Below, piece after piece: positions 45,684 to 55,760 of a stretch of 64,000 nt of DNA. The translations under genes and the position numbers were made by a program. The stretch spans positions 3,720,001-3,784,000 of the forward strand of contig NC_019693.1 of NCBI RefSeq assembly GCF_000317105.1, in the 5' to 3' direction. Origin of the DNA: Oscillatoria acuminata PCC 6304 (lineage in GTDB: Bacteria; Cyanobacteriota; Cyanobacteriia; Cyanobacteriales; Laspinemataceae). The notes below the pieces were generated by a model. The model worked only from the letters and a program-made list of their open reading frames with translations. It did not search any database and was not told where the DNA came from. The stretch's first letter is position 1; every line of letters starts with the position of its first letter.

Positions 45684-48600
45684 TTACTCCTCATCATCAT
45701 CAATGACGGCATTGCGATCGAGGATGAGTAAGTTTCGTAAATTATCGCTATCTAAGTCGGCTAACCATTGTTCTCCTGCACCCACGACTTGTTCGGCTAA
45801 CTCTTTCTTACTCTCAATCAAATCGTGGATTTTCTCCTCTAAAGTGCCGGTACTGATGAATTTATGCACTTGCACATTTTGGGTTTGTCCAATTCTAAAT
45901 ACGCGGTCCGTGGCTTGATTTTCCACGGCGGGATTCCACCATCGGTCATAATGGAATACATGATTGGCGCGGGTTAAATTGAGCCCCACCCCACCGGCTT
46001 TGATGGACAATATCATAATCGGTGGTCCTTGGGGGTCTAGTTGGAAGCGATCGACCATTTCTTCCCGTTGATTTTTGCGGGTTCCTCCATACAAAAATAG
46101 AACTTCTCGTCCTAATTTTTGCGAGAGATAGGGTTGCAGAAGTTTTCCCCATTCGGCAAATTGGGTGAAGATTAAGCCCCGATCGCCTTCCGCCAGCATC
46201 TCCTCTAACATTTCCTCTAACCGCACCAATTTGCCCGATCGCAAGGGTTGATTCAAGGTCTTTTCTTTTAAAAACTGCGCCGGATGATTGCAAATTTGCT
46301 TTAATTTAACCAGCAACGCCAAAATCAAACCATGCCGTTGAATCCCTTCTGCCGCATCAATTCCAGCCAGGGTACTATCCACGGTTGCTTGATACAGTTT
46401 TGCCTGTTCCGCAGAGAGTCCACAAAATACGGGATTCTCTTGTTTTTCCGGCAAATCTTGAATGATGGTTTTATCACTTTTCAGGCGACGCAAGACAAAG
46501 GGCCGAACCAGCGATCGCAATGCCTCTAAGGAATCTGTATCCCCATATTTCTCAATCGGTGTAGCAAATCGCCGTTGGAAAAATTGTCTGGCCCCCAAAT
46601 AACCCGGATTCAAAAAGTCCATAATCGACCACAATTCTTGCAGTCGGTTTTCTACCGGAGTTCCCGTTAAAGCAATCCGGAAGGGTTGGGTTTCTTCGTC
46701 AATCAAATCTCGAACGGCTTTCGACTGTTTCGCCTGGGGATTCTTAATATTTTGCGCTTCATCTAAAATGATGCCGTCCCAGGGAATACTTTGCAGTTCT
46801 TTTTGGTCTCGATACACCAGGGGATAACTGGTAATGGCTAAATTTTTGCCTTGCAGGGCTTTAGCAAAGGTTTTGCCTTTCGCCCGTTTATCCCCATGAT
46901 GGACCATCACTTTGAGTTTGGGTCCAAATTTTTTAATTTCTCGTTCCCAGTTGCCTAAAACTGAGGTGGGACAAACTAACAGGACGGGATTATTTAACTC
47001 TTTTTGGTCTTGCAAATACAGCAGAAATGCAATGGTTTCAATGGATTTACCCAATCCCATATCATCGGCTAAACAAGCGCCTAAGCCCCATTTTTGCAAG
47101 AAAGCCAACCAACTGACGCCGCGTAATTGATAGGGTCGCAGTTCGCCTTTGAAGTTGCTAGAAACTTCTAAATCTTCTAAGGTTCGCTTGTTAGTAATAG
47201 TATTCAGCAATTCCTCCAGATGTCCCCCGGCTTCAAATTTCACCACGGGGAGTTTTTCCATGACCTGAGTATCGCCCGTTGCCAATCGCAAGGCATCTTC
47301 TAAGGTCAAAGACATCTGATTTTTACGGGATTTAAAGAAGTCCGTGGCAGCGCGAATATCCTGGTCCCGCAGTTCCACCCATTCTCCATTAATTTCCACT
47401 AAAGGAGAATTCAGGGCAATTAAACGGTCAAATTCTTTTTTAGAAATGGTTTGTCCGCCAATGGTTAATTCCCACTTAAAATTCAGGAGATTTTGTAATC
47501 CTAATCCGCCTTGGGGACGAGTCGGACTATCGGCGCGAACGGATAATCCTAAGCGAGTCGCCCATCCGTCCCGAGGGGACAAACTGTCGGGTAAAATGAC
47601 GCCTAATCCACTATCTTCAAAACGCCAAGTGACGGATTTAATAAAGTGATAGGCTTGCAGGGCGGCGATCGCACAGGATTGGGGACATTGGGTATCTAAA
47701 CTGGTTTCCAAGGGCGGAAATAGGCGAGAAGCTAATCCTAATCCCCGCAATAACGTTTCCTGGGGTTGTTCAATGGTGCGACCTTGATATACAAACTTTT
47801 CCACTGGATTATTCCAGATGGTTTTGGCATCGACTAAACAGTAGGCATCATCCACGGATTGCAAGTAATATTGCAAGGTCCAACGATTATCGCCATATTC
47901 TGGGGGGACCAGTTCAAAGGCGGCGCGAAACGGTTGCTGTCCAGCGAGATGGGGGGCAACTGGGGCAGTCCAGGAGGCGATCGCTGATTCAATTTTGGCG
48001 ATCGCATCCGGTTCCCCGGAAATCATCCCCGCTTCCGAAACCAACCCTTGCAGCCATTCTTTCACCGGAGAGACCAAATTTGGTATCGAATCCTCTCCAC
48101 TTGCCTTCCGGATACGAATATCTAGGGCCTGGGAGAGAAATCCTTGTAACAACTCCTGGGGTTCTGGGGGGAATTCGACTGCCAATGCTTCTGGGTCCCT
48201 GAGTTGATAAGTGCGACAGGCGACTGGCATCTGTTTGGTGAAGCGGTTGAGGCGCTTGCGATCGGTGTCGCTATCGAGGAGGGGTTGCCAATGGGCGATC
48301 GCCCCCCCGGTGAGGGGGCGTTGAATTTGGGGCAGAAATTTACATCGCGCCTGGAGGTCCAAACTCCACCGGGCAATGTGGGACCAAAAGCGCAAGTCAG
48401 ACCCGATAAAGTTGTCTGCTGGGTCGAGGGTCCCCAAGGGTAAGGCGGATAAAAAGGCGATCGCCTCTGCGGGTTGGAGGCAGAGTCCCTCAACTTGCCA
48501 AGGATATAAGGCAAAATCTTCTTCTGAGGGTTGACTGCCGGAATGGAGGGGAATGGGACCCTGAGTGGAACTGAGATCCGTGGGTAGGGCGATCGCCACC

Positions 48601-48905
48601 TTTTGCCACGGTTCAATCCCTGCCTTTTTGTCGGTCTTCTTTTGTTTTTTCCCTTTGGTGGGAGTGGGGTTTGCCCAGTCGGGTAATTCCCAGGACAGGC
48701 GATTTTCTGCGTTTAATCCCTTGATAAACTCGGTTAATTCCGGGGAATTCATAGCTAAAGGATGGGCTAAAACCTTGCCAAAATTTGCCGTTTCATCGGG
48801 TACAAATCGCCGCCAAGTTTCTCCCCAAATTAATAAATATTCACCGATTTGTTTGCTTTCTGTTGAATCCCCTGATTGAATCCAACTGCCATGTAAAATT
48901 GCCAT
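45684..48905 (-). CDS. SNF2/DEAD-like helicase (Swi2/Snf2 ATPase)
   Basis: Double-stranded-DNA translocase of 1073 residues. The N-terminal half (about 1-560) is a bacterial SNF2-associated region. The ATPase core shows motif I DDMGLGKSIETIAFL, motif II GIILDEAQNIKNP, motif III ALTGTPVENRLQELWS and motif V/VI GGVGLNLTRANHVFHYDRWW and RVFRIGQTQN. All motor motifs are intact. With the SWIM protein encoded downstream it matches the two-gene HepA/SNF2-SWIM arrangement. The role in repair or transcription recycling is not known here. Confidence 0.95.
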   Translation of the reverse strand: MAILHGSWIQSGDSTESKQIGEYLLIWGETWRRFVPDETANFGKVLAHPLAMNSPELTEFIKGLNAENRLSWELPDWANPTPTKGKKQKKTDKKAGIEPWQKVAIALPTDLSSTQGPIPLHSGSQPSEEDFALYPWQVEGLCLQPAEAIAFLSALPLGTLDPADNFIGSDLRFWSHIARWSLDLQARCKFLPQIQRPLTGGAIAHWQPLLDSDTDRKRLNRFTKQMPVACRTYQLRDPEALAVEFPPEPQELLQGFLSQALDIRIRKASGEDSIPNLVSPVKEWLQGLVSEAGMISGEPDAIAKIESAIASWTAPVAPHLAGQQPFRAAFELVPPEYGDNRWTLQYYLQSVDDAYCLVDAKTIWNNPVEKFVYQGRTIEQPQETLLRGLGLASRLFPPLETSLDTQCPQSCAIAALQAYHFIKSVTWRFEDSGLGVILPDSLSPRDGWATRLGLSVRADSPTRPQGGLGLQNLLNFKWELTIGGQTISKKEFDRLIALNSPLVEINGEWVELRDQDIRAATDFFKSRKNQMSLTLEDALRLATGDTQVMEKLPVVKFEAGGHLEELLNTITNKRTLEDLEVSSNFKGELRPYQLRGVSWLAFLQKWGLGACLADDMGLGKSIETIAFLLYLQDQKELNNPVLLVCPTSVLGNWEREIKKFGPKLKVMVHHGDKRAKGKTFAKALQGKNLAITSYPLVYRDQKELQSIPWDGIILDEAQNIKNPQAKQSKAVRDLIDEETQPFRIALTGTPVENRLQELWSIMDFLNPGYLGARQFFQRRFATPIEKYGDTDSLEALRSLVRPFVLRRLKSDKTIIQDLPEKQENPVFCGLSAEQAKLYQATVDSTLAGIDAAEGIQRHGLILALLVKLKQICNHPAQFLKEKTLNQPLRSGKLVRLEEMLEEMLAEGDRGLIFTQFAEWGKLLQPYLSQKLGREVLFLYGGTRKNQREEMVDRFQLDPQGPPIMILSIKAGGVGLNLTRANHVFHYDRWWNPAVENQATDRVFRIGQTQNVQVHKFISTGTLEEKIHDLIESKKELAEQVVGAGEQWLADLDSDNLRNLLILDRNAVIDDDEE

Positions 48906-49725
48906 GCGCGTGAAAAATCCTCTGACTAATGAGTTATTATAAAATGGATTGGTTTAAAAACGGTTGCGTTAAATTATAGATGAAAAAAAAGGGAATTGAT
49001 AACAGTTGACCCAGGAGAATTGGATGGAATGGGTGGTCATTTTCCGGCTGAATTCTAATGCCCGGGAATGAGACTGGAATCAATTTAACATTTTTCGGGC
49101 AACCCAGACATCGGATTTAAGGCGATTGCCTCTGGGACTGGGGGCGATCGCTTTCGTCAGAAGAACCCCACCCTAACCCTCCCCAAGACACAGGGGAGGG
49201 GACCGGAGGTTCTCTTAAGCGATCGCCTTTGGGACTGGGGGCGATCTCCAGATTCCCCAGACCCGGACCACTTTATACCCAATCCGGTTGTCAAAAGTCA
49301 GTTTTCTGTATTAGCCCGCGCAGGCGGGCTTCGTCCGTATAGCCCCACCCTTGAGGGTGTGGGTTTTTATAGACTCCTGTCCCTGATTCGGTGAAGATTT
49401 TACCGGATTCCGGGTCAGAGGTCTGGGGTTTAAAGCTGCGATCGTGGGCTAAAATGGATGAAAAGGCTTGCTCAAGGGAACGAGTACCCAAAGAAAGCAC
49501 CCGCGCAGGGGCGGCGGACCCCTAGTAGGAGAGATGCACTCAAGCCAAAACCGCTGCGCTCATACCGGGCGACATCATCAGGGAAAGTGGCGAAGAGATT
49601 GCTGTTAGCGGATCAATCCGAACCCCTGATTGTGTCTGACGCGATCGCACTTTAGAAGTGTTACGATTGCCACAGAAAAGAAAAGAGTTTAATTTAATCG
49701 CAGATTAGTTTAACATCTTAGGGCG
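48906..49725. other. Gene-free spacer between SNF2 gene and IS607-type element
   Basis: About 820 bp without a supported gene. It includes duplicated text around GGGACTGGGGGCGATC (49135 and 49231), CCCCACCCT-rich repeats, a dispersed repeat at 49273-49369, and a GC-rich stretch at 49455-49650 (GCGCAGGGGCGGCGGACCCC) that has no gene I recognise but could be structured. A frame at 49458-49655 has no family features. Confidence 0.45.
49273..49369 (-). repeat. Dispersed repeat, long form, orientation B
   Basis: Covers TTATACCCAATCCGGTTGTC, the palindrome AGCCCGCGCAGGCGGGCT, TCGTCCGTATAGCCCC and CACCCTTGAGGGTGTGGG. The same ordered blocks recur, inverted, at 58337-58430 and in part at 55473-55560, so the full repeat is about 95 bp. 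Confidence 0.8.
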
Positions 49726-49763
49726 ATGCGGTACAATACGCGAGAAGAGTTGAGGATAAACCT

Positions 49764-50357
49764 ATTGCCAGATATGTCAAGCCCAAGGAAGCGGCCCAAA
49801 TCCTTGGAGTCCATGAAAGAACACTCCGCAGATGGGACGAAAATGGCTCAATCGAGACCATCAGAACCCCCGCTGGGCAACGACGATACAACGTTGAGTC
49901 ATATACTGCCTTCTCAGGCAGTGACAAACGCAAAGTCGTTATCTATGCCAGAGTTAGTAGCCGCGCCCAGCAGTCCGACCTCAACCGACAGGTTGCCGCA
50001 CTGTCCAACCTCTACCCCGAAGCAGAAGTCGTCTCAGAAATCGGAGGCGGGCTCAACTTCAAGCGAAAGAAAATGCTGGCCTTACTGGGACAAGTCTTGT
50101 CAGGAGATGTCCGCATGGTTGTCGTTGCCCACAAAGACCGATTGGCCAGATTTGGATTTGACTTGTTTCGATGGCTCTGTGAGCAAAACAGGTGCGAACT
50201 CTTGGTTCTCAATGAGACAAGTCTCAGTCCAGAACGAGAAATGGTTGAGGACATTCTCGCCATCCTCCACTGCTTTAGCTCCCGATTATACGGACTGCGT
50301 AAATACAAAACTCAGGTCAAAGAAGATCCAGATTTACCCCAGCCCCGAGCTAAATAA
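49764..50357 (+). CDS. tnpA: IS607-family serine recombinase TnpA (start ATT)
   Basis: Transposase of about 197 residues. A MerR-like helix-turn-helix (ARYVKPKEAAQILGVHERTL) is followed by a serine-recombinase domain with the catalytic Ser in VVIYARVSSRAQQSDLNRQ and AHKDRLARFGFDLF. The frame has no ATG, GTG or TTG between its upstream stop (49719) and the HTH; the ATT at 49764 is preceded by TTGAGGA at suitable spacing and gives ARYVKPKEA directly after the start. Either ATT is used as start or an ATG was mutated and the gene is weakened. It overlaps tnpB in another frame. Confidence 0.85.
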   Translation: MARYVKPKEAAQILGVHERTLRRWDENGSIETIRTPAGQRRYNVESYTAFSGSDKRKVVIYARVSSRAQQSDLNRQVAALSNLYPEAEVVSEIGGGLNFKRKKMLALLGQVLSGDVRMVVVAHKDRLARFGFDLFRWLCEQNRCELLVLNETSLSPEREMVEDILAILHCFSSRLYGLRKYKTQVKEDPDLPQPRAK

Positions 50358-51441
50358 AGTCTGGCGCAAATGGCTGGCGGCTTGTCGGTATTGCTACAAC
50401 CAAGCAATTGCTTTGCAGAAAAGCGGTAAACGACTAAGCAAGCTGAAGTTACGCAACGAAGTGATGCAGAGTGATTTGCCTGCGTGGGTTAAAGAAACGC
50501 CTTGTCACATCCGGCAAAATGCAATCTTCGATGCCCATCTGGCTTTTAGCGCCAGTTCTGACGCCAGGTTTAGAAGTTGCCGTGACAGTTCCCAAGCCAT
50601 TAAGTTTAACGATGCTAATTTCTCTTCAGGGAGTTGGTATCCAAGACTGACGAAAGGATTAACTTTCAGGGTTTCCGAACCTATCCCTAAAACTTGCGAC
50701 CAAGGAACTCAGTTGGTGTTTACCAAAGGTCGATGGTTTGCGGTTTTCCCTGAACCTGTTGCCTTTATCCCAACGGAAGCCACCGGAGTGATTGCATTAG
50801 ATCCGGGTGTCCGAACTTTCATAACTGGGTTTGATGGTTCACGATTTTTAGAATTTGGCTCCGGAGATATAGGACGTATTACTCGGCTATGCCAACATTT
50901 GGATGATTTGATGGGCCGAATCGCTAAAGAGCCCAATCGCTCAAAGCGACGGAGAATGAAGCAAGCGGCTCAACGAATGAGAACCAAAATCCGGAATTTG
51001 GTGGATGAGGCCCACAAACAAATTGCTCATTACTTGACTCGTAACTATAGTGTGATTTTTCTGCCTACCTTCGAGACTTCCAACATGGTTGCCAAGGCCA
51101 AGCGGAAAATTAGGTCTAAGACAGCAAGGGCAATGCTAACCTGGGCGCATTATCGATTCAAACTAACCCTGAAACATCAAGCCGAAATAACTGGAACCAC
51201 CGTTGTGGATGTGACCGAAGAATACACCAGTAAAACCTGTACTCACTGTGGTCATGTTCACTCTAAGCTAGGTGGCTCAAAAGTGTTCCGATGTCCCGAG
51301 TGTGGGGTCACTCTACCCAGGGACTGGAACGGTGCTTTTGGAATCTTTCTAAAAGCTTTGCGGGATACCGCCTCTGTTACCTTAACGGGTAATAGTGCTA
51401 TCGTCGCATTGTCCGGGAACAACCGGAAAAATGTCGCGTAA
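50212..51441 (+). CDS. tnpB: TnpB RNA-guided nuclease (IS607-associated)
   Basis: RuvC-type nuclease ancestral to Cas12. Helical N-terminal region ([20 protein letters not shown]), then the three RuvC acidic residues: Asp in [10 protein letters not shown], Glu in LPTFETSNM and Asp in [10 protein letters not shown] zinc ribbon (CTHCG … CPEC) sits between the last two. All catalytic residues are present, so it is probably active. Start is uncertain: the ATG at 50212 gives 409 residues, usual for TnpB, but homology only becomes clear near 50300. It overlaps the end of tnpA by about 145 bp. TnpB cuts DNA at excised sites with an RNA from the element's right end. Confidence 0.88.
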   Translation: MRQVSVQNEKWLRTFSPSSTALAPDYTDCVNTKLRSKKIQIYPSPELNKVWRKWLAACRYCYNQAIALQKSGKRLSKLKLRNEVMQSDLPAWVKETPCHIRQNAIFDAHLAFSASSDARFRSCRDSSQAIKFNDANFSSGSWYPRLTKGLTFRVSEPIPKTCDQGTQLVFTKGRWFAVFPEPVAFIPTEATGVIALDPGVRTFITGFDGSRFLEFGSGDIGRITRLCQHLDDLMGRIAKEPNRSKRRRMKQAAQRMRTKIRNLVDEAHKQIAHYLTRNYSVIFLPTFETSNMVAKAKRKIRSKTARAMLTWAHYRFKLTLKHQAEITGTTVVDVTEEYTSKTCTHCGHVHSKLGGSKVFRCPECGVTLPRDWNGAFGIFLKALRDTASVTLTGNSAIVALSGNNRKNVA

Positions 51442-51476
51442 ATGTATCAGAGCGAATTAGAAGGAAAAAGGACTGC

Positions 51477-53627
51477 ATGAAAGAAATTGAAAAGTCAATA
51501 TCCTTTGATGGACGGGATATTCGACTCACTATTGGGTTGTTTGCACCCCAGGCGGGTGGTGCAGTATTGATTCAGTCGGGAGATACGGCTGTATTCGTGA
51601 CAGCGACCCGTTCTCAGGGCAGAGAGGGGATTGATTTTCTCCCCTTATTGGTGGATTATGAAGAACGCCTCTATGCAGGTGGGAAAATTCCTGGGGGCTT
51701 CTTACGACGCGAAGGAAGACCACCGGAAAAGGTCACCCTCACCTGTCGATTAATTGACCGTCCGCTGCGGCCTTTAATTCCCCAGTGGATTCGGGATGAC
51801 ATCCAAATTGTCGCAACAACCTGGTCAATGGACCCCCAAGTACCCCCGGATGTGTTAGCGGTGACGGGTGCTTCGGTGGCCGTGCAGTTAGCCGGAATTC
51901 CCTTCTATGGTCCAATGGCAGCCGTGCGCGTCGGTTTGGTGGGTGATGATTTTATCATTAATCCCACCTATAAAGAAATTACCTCGGGAGATTTGGATCT
52001 CGTCGTCGCCGGAAGTCCCGATGGGGTAATCATGGTGGAAGCCGGTGCAAATCAGCTTCCGGAACAGGATATCATCGAAGCCATTGATTTCGGCTATGAA
52101 GCCACCTGTGACTTGATTCAAGCGCAGCGGGAAATCATGGAAGAGTTAGGAATTGAGGCCGTAATTGAGCCACCGCAAGAGGTGGATCAAACCCTGGAAA
52201 CGTTCATTCAGGAACGGACAACCGATGATATTAAAGGGATTTTGTCTCAGTATTTAGACAAAAACCTCCGAGATACGCGCTTAGATGAGATTAAAGAGGC
52301 TATCCAAGCGCAAATTGCTGAAATGCCCGAGGAAGAACCCGTCAGGGTTGCGGCAACTGCCGATGGCAAAGCATTGGGGAAAGTCTTTAAAGAAGTCACC
52401 AAGAAACTGATGCGGCGGCAGATTGTCGAAGATGGAGTGCGCGTTGATGGTCGGAAATTGGACGAAGTACGGCCTGTTTCCTGTCGCGTGGGACTGTTGC
52501 CCCAGCGGGTTCATGGTAGCGCTTTATTTAACCGGGGATTAACTCAGGTGTTATCGTTGGTCACTTTAGGGACTCCTGGAGATGCCCAAGATTTAGCCGA
52601 TGACTTGCATCCGGAAGATGAAAAGCGCTATCTGCACCATTACAACTTCCCGCCATTTTCTGTGGGAGAAACTCGACCGATGCGATCGCCTGGACGCCGG
52701 GAAATTGGTCATGGCGCTTTAGCAGAACGTGCCTTACTGCCGGTGTTACCGGATTATGACAAATTCCCCTATGTGATTCGCGTCGTCTCTGAGGTGCTCT
52801 CCTCCAACGGTTCTACCTCGATGGGTTCGGTGTGCGGTTCGACCCTGGGTCTAATGGATGCCGGTGTCCCACTCAAGAAACCCGTTTCTGGTGCAGCAAT
52901 GGGTCTGATTAAAGAGGGGGATGAGGTTCGGATTTTGACCGATATCCAGGGGATCGAGGATTTCCTCGGGGATATGGACTTCAAGGTAGCTGGAACCGAC
53001 GTCGGGATCACCGCCTTGCAGATGGATATGAAAATCTCCGGGTTGTCGATGGAGACGATCGCCCAGGCGATTCAGCAAGCGAAACCGGCGCGACTGCATA
53101 TCCTGGAAAAAATGCTCGGGACGCTAGATACGCCTCGCGAGGAACTCTCACCCTACGCGCCACGCCTGTTGACGATCAAAATTGATCCCGAATTCATTGG
53201 CATGGTGATTGGACCGGGCGGTAAGATGATTAAGAGCATTACCGAGGAAACCGGGGCCAAAATCGATATCCAAGATGATGGTACCGTCACCGTCTCGGCG
53301 ATCGAAAGTGAAAAGGCACAGCGTGCCGTGACGATTATCCAAAACATGACCCGCAAGTTATCTGCGGGAGATGTTTATCTGGGGACCGTCACGCGGATTA
53401 TTCCAATTGGTGCGTTTGTGGAATTCCTCCCTGGAAAAGAAGGGATGGTTCACATTTCTCAGATTGCCGATTACCGAGTCGGCAAGGTTGAGGATGAACT
53501 TGCCGTGGGTGATCAAGTCGTGATTAAAGTCCGCGATATTGATAATAAAGGCCGGATCAATCTCACTCGTCTGAACATTCATCCCGATGAAGCACAAGCT
53601 GCTCGGGAAGCAGCAGGACTCGTGTAG
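51477..53627 (+). CDS. pnp: Polynucleotide phosphorylase
   Basis: Phosphorolytic 3'-5' exoribonuclease and degradosome partner, 716 residues, full length. Two RNase PH domains are present (first with [20 protein letters not shown], second with [20 protein letters not shown] and [12 protein letters not shown]), then a KH domain ([19 protein letters not shown]) and an S1 domain ([19 protein letters not shown]). AAGGA precedes the ATG at 51477. The usual rpsO neighbour is absent; instead an IS607-type element ends 35 bp upstream, so the native promoter or leader control may be displaced. Confidence 0.98.
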   Translation: MKEIEKSISFDGRDIRLTIGLFAPQAGGAVLIQSGDTAVFVTATRSQGREGIDFLPLLVDYEERLYAGGKIPGGFLRREGRPPEKVTLTCRLIDRPLRPLIPQWIRDDIQIVATTWSMDPQVPPDVLAVTGASVAVQLAGIPFYGPMAAVRVGLVGDDFIINPTYKEITSGDLDLVVAGSPDGVIMVEAGANQLPEQDIIEAIDFGYEATCDLIQAQREIMEELGIEAVIEPPQEVDQTLETFIQERTTDDIKGILSQYLDKNLRDTRLDEIKEAIQAQIAEMPEEEPVRVAATADGKALGKVFKEVTKKLMRRQIVEDGVRVDGRKLDEVRPVSCRVGLLPQRVHGSALFNRGLTQVLSLVTLGTPGDAQDLADDLHPEDEKRYLHHYNFPPFSVGETRPMRSPGRREIGHGALAERALLPVLPDYDKFPYVIRVVSEVLSSNGSTSMGSVCGSTLGLMDAGVPLKKPVSGAAMGLIKEGDEVRILTDIQGIEDFLGDMDFKVAGTDVGITALQMDMKISGLSMETIAQAIQQAKPARLHILEKMLGTLDTPREELSPYAPRLLTIKIDPEFIGMVIGPGGKMIKSITEETGAKIDIQDDGTVTVSAIESEKAQRAVTIIQNMTRKLSAGDVYLGTVTRIIPIGAFVEFLPGKEGMVHISQIADYRVGKVEDELAVGDQVVIKVRDIDNKGRINLTRLNIHPDEAQAAREAAGLV

Positions 53628-53725
53628 AAACGTCTAGCTTTATCCCTCCAATTTGACCTGGAGGGGTCGCTTATGGCCTGCCTACAGGGATTGAGCATTG
53701 GTTATAAGTGAGAATGGGTGATAGA

Positions 53726-53751
53726 AAGCTTCTGATTTCAGAAGCTTTTTG
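53726..53751 (+). terminator. Intrinsic terminator of pnp
   Basis: Stem AAGCTTCTG/CAGAAGCTT, loop ATTT, then a T-run. A weaker hairpin CCCTCCA/TGGAGGG precedes it at about 53645-53667. Confidence 0.85.
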
Positions 53752-53787
53752 CGTTTCAAGAAAAGCGATCGCCCGGGTGAATGCCAA

Positions 53788-53827
53788 ACAAAAACCCCAC
53801 CCAATATGTTCCCGGGTGGTGGGGTTT
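53788..53827 (-). terminator. Intrinsic terminator of the DUF4327 gene
   Basis: On the minus strand AAACCCCACC pairs with GGTGGGGTTT and is followed by TTTTTG. It lies 56 bp past the stop of the minus-strand gene at 53884-54108. Confidence 0.75.
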
Positions 53828-53883
53828 AGGAGAAACGGCAAATCAAATCACAACGGTGAGGGTGGACCTAATCTAACGTTACT

Positions 53884-54108
53884 TTAATCGTCGAACCAAT
53901 CTTCTCGACCTAACAAATCACAGATGCGATCGCGCAGCAAAAAGTCATAGTGTTCTAACTCTAGCTCGATATTTCCCCATTCGCGAGCGGGAATGTACTT
54001 GCAAAGGGTATAAATCGGTTGCTGGCGGCTGAGAATACCTTTTTTGACGAGTTGACGAGCTTCTTGTTTGATAAAGCCTATGGTATAGGAGATCGTAGCT
54101 TGAACCAT
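53884..54108 (-). CDS. DUF4327 family protein (74 aa)
   Basis: Small conserved cyanobacterial protein. The pattern SYTIGFIKQEARQLVKKG, then ISRQQPIYTLCKYIP and LRDRICDLLGREDW is that of DUF4327 as I know it. It is acidic at the C terminus (DWFDD) and has no membrane segment. A good terminator follows. Function is unknown. Confidence 0.85.
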   Translation of the reverse strand: MVQATISYTIGFIKQEARQLVKKGILSRQQPIYTLCKYIPAREWGNIELELEHYDFLLRDRICDLLGREDWFDD

Positions 54109-54651
54109 ATTGAAAAGCGCTATCCCCTTTAGGGTAGTTAGGAGAGTTACTTAATTTTATATTTAAAATTGCACTTTCGGCTACAATTAACGCCGATAGG
54201 GTTCCCGAACCATCACAATTTCTATAGCCTTTTATCCAGTTGAACCCAGACGAAAGATTCCTAGCTTCCTATGAAAGTAGGGTTGAGGTTGGGTCATGCT
54301 CGTTCTGCTTTGAAGAGAGGAAAACGACTGAAGTCGTTACTACAAAAGAAGAATAACCCGGGAGGACGCCTCCCTAAATTTTCTGAGTTCCGAGGGATCA
54401 CTTCCGCAGTTGTCCGGGTTTTTGTAGTAAACACTTCACATCGGTCTTCATTAAAATTAATACCAATCATCCAGGATTAGCCACAGAAAACACCAGAGTC
54501 TGAGTCGGAAATCACCCCGGAGGCCCTAAACAGCCCAAAGCCCCTCTCAGATTTTTTGCGACTTTTCAGCAAGATTGGCGTGAAACGATCCCAATTCGCT
54601 CTACACTCATATTCAGTATTTTGTCGAATTCTGTATCTGACTGAGTTAACC
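54109..54651. other. Spacer with a dispersed repeat upstream of tpiA
   Basis: No supported gene. AACGACTGAAGTCGTTACTA at 54323 is an inverted relative of the repeats at 55576 and 56452. A frame at 54271-54480 crosses this repeat and shows no family features. The tpiA promoter must be in the last 150 bp. Confidence 0.5.
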
Positions 54652-55380
54652 GTGCGAAAAATCATTCTGGCCGGTAATTGGAAAATGTACAAAACCCAGG
54701 CAGAAGCCTTGGAGTTTTTAGAGGGGTTCAAACCCACCGTAGAGGACGCCCCGGAGAATCGGGAAGTAGTTCTGTGCGTGCCATTCACTGCTTTGAGCGC
54801 TCTGTCCAAAAATTTGCACGGGAGTCGTATTCGCCTCGGTGCTCAAAATATTCATTGGGAAGAAGTCGGTGCCTATACAGGTGAAATTTCTGGCCCGATG
54901 CTGACGGAAATCGGCGTGCGTTATGTCATTATTGGGCATAGCGAACGCCGTCAATATTTTGGGGAAACCGATGAAACGGTGAACCTCCGCCTGAAAGCAG
55001 CCCAGAAATATGGATTGATTCCCATCCTCTGTGTGGGTGAAACCAAGGAACAACGCGCCGCTAATGAGACGGAATCTCACATTTTAGGGCAACTGGAAAA
55101 AGACTTGGTAGGAATCGACCAAACGAAGTTGGTGATTGCCTACGAACCGATTTGGGCGATCGGGACCGGGGAAACCTGTGAATCCGACGAGGCAAACCGC
55201 GTCATCGGCTTAATTCGCTCGAAATTGGACAATAAAGATGTGACAATTCAGTATGGCGGGTCGGTCAAACCGGACAACATTGATGAATTGATGGCAAAGC
55301 CAGAAATTGATGGGGTTTTGGTCGGTGGAGCCAGCCTCACCCCGGATAGCTGGGGCAAAATTGTCAATTATCGCGCTTAG
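54652..55380 (+). CDS. tpiA: Triosephosphate isomerase
   Basis: Interconverts dihydroxyacetone phosphate and glyceraldehyde 3-phosphate in the Calvin cycle and glycolysis. The GTG at 54652 gives 242 residues, the family norm; an upstream TTG at 54556 would add an unrelated leader. Catalytic residues are in place: Lys11 in AGNWKMYK, His96 in [11 protein letters not shown] and Glu165 in [11 protein letters not shown], with the phosphate-binding [11 protein letters not shown] and [10 protein letters not shown]. Single-gene unit followed by a repeat cluster. Confidence 0.97.
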   Translation: MRKIILAGNWKMYKTQAEALEFLEGFKPTVEDAPENREVVLCVPFTALSALSKNLHGSRIRLGAQNIHWEEVGAYTGEISGPMLTEIGVRYVIIGHSERRQYFGETDETVNLRLKAAQKYGLIPILCVGETKEQRAANETESHILGQLEKDLVGIDQTKLVIAYEPIWAIGTGETCESDEANRVIGLIRSKLDNKDVTIQYGGSVKPDNIDELMAKPEIDGVLVGGASLTPDSWGKIVNYRA

Positions 55381-55472
55381 GTTGAAGGGATAACGGTTCA
55401 TTTTTGAACTGGCATCCATTCTCAAAATCAAGCAGGCGGGGCGCTCTGCGGTGCGCCCTGGACTGTCTAAAG

Positions 55473-55560
55473 AACCCCGCACCCTGGAAGGGTGGGGCTA
55501 TACGAACGAAGCCTGCCTGCGCGGGCTAAAGAGAAAAATTTTAACAACCAAATTGGGTAT
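55473..55560 (+). repeat. Dispersed repeat, long form, orientation A
   Basis: Blocks CCGCACCCTGGAAGGGTGGG, GCTATACGAACGAAGCC, TGCCTGCGCGGGCTAAA and ACAACCAAATTGGGTATCAA follow in the same order as at 58337-58430. Confidence 0.75.
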
Positions 55561-55599
55561 CAATCGTTATCTTCGTTTGTAGTAACGACTTCAGTCGTT
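55549..55599 (+). repeat. Direct repeat flanking the pentapeptide gene, left copy
   Basis: AATTGGGTATCAATCGTTAT then TTTGTAGTAACGACTTCAGT. The right copy is at 56427-56475, so the gene at 55761-56414 lies between direct repeats of about 50 bp. Confidence 0.75.
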
Positions 55600-55617
55600 C
55601 TCTTCAGTGTAGGGGCG

Positions 55618-55711
55618 CAATGCTTGCGCCCTGAATTGGGCGCAAGCATTGCGCCCCTACAAGAAACAATGATTTGGGGTCATCAAATTTACCACCTTGA
55701 CAGGGCTAGGG
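55618..55711. repeat. Palindrome plus tail shared with the element at 5.2 kb
   Basis: A near-perfect palindrome at 55618-55661 (TGTAGGGGCGCAATGCTTGC and complement) is followed by AAGAAACAATGATTT, TCATCAAATTTACC and ACCTTGACAGGGCTAGGGTTT, the same order found at 5256-5379. The left terminal arm seen at 5166 is absent here, so this is a truncated relative. Confidence 0.75.
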
Positions 55712-55760
55712 TTTCACTCCTATACCCCATTCCAGTGTCAATCAGGCTCGCTATCAACCT

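Larger units (their letters stand above)
49726..51441 (+). mobile_element. IS607-type insertion element (tnpA-tnpB)
   Basis: A serine-recombinase gene overlaps a TnpB gene, the IS607 layout. Such elements have no terminal inverted repeats, so exact ends cannot be set; the genes span about 49.76-51.44 kb. The 3' end of tnpB and the following bases are where a guide (omega/re) RNA would be encoded. The right end is within 35 bp of the pnp start. A single frame of 571 codons across the region is an artefact of tnpB plus an out-of-frame reading of tnpA. Confidence 0.88.

Noticed and set aside
49458-49655. Frame of 65 codons in the GC-rich stretch before the IS607-type element
   Set aside because: Low-complexity basic peptide with no ribosome binding site; the DNA may be structured but is not convincingly coding.
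49726-50211. N-terminal half of a 571-codon frame continuous with tnpB
   Set aside because: The codons here read Ser/Pro/Lys-rich nonsense, while another frame encodes a clear serine recombinase. The long frame is an out-of-frame shadow joined to the real tnpB.
54271-54480. Frame of 69 codons upstream of tpiA
   Set aside because: Crosses a dispersed repeat (AACGACTGAAGTCGTT) and shows no conserved features.
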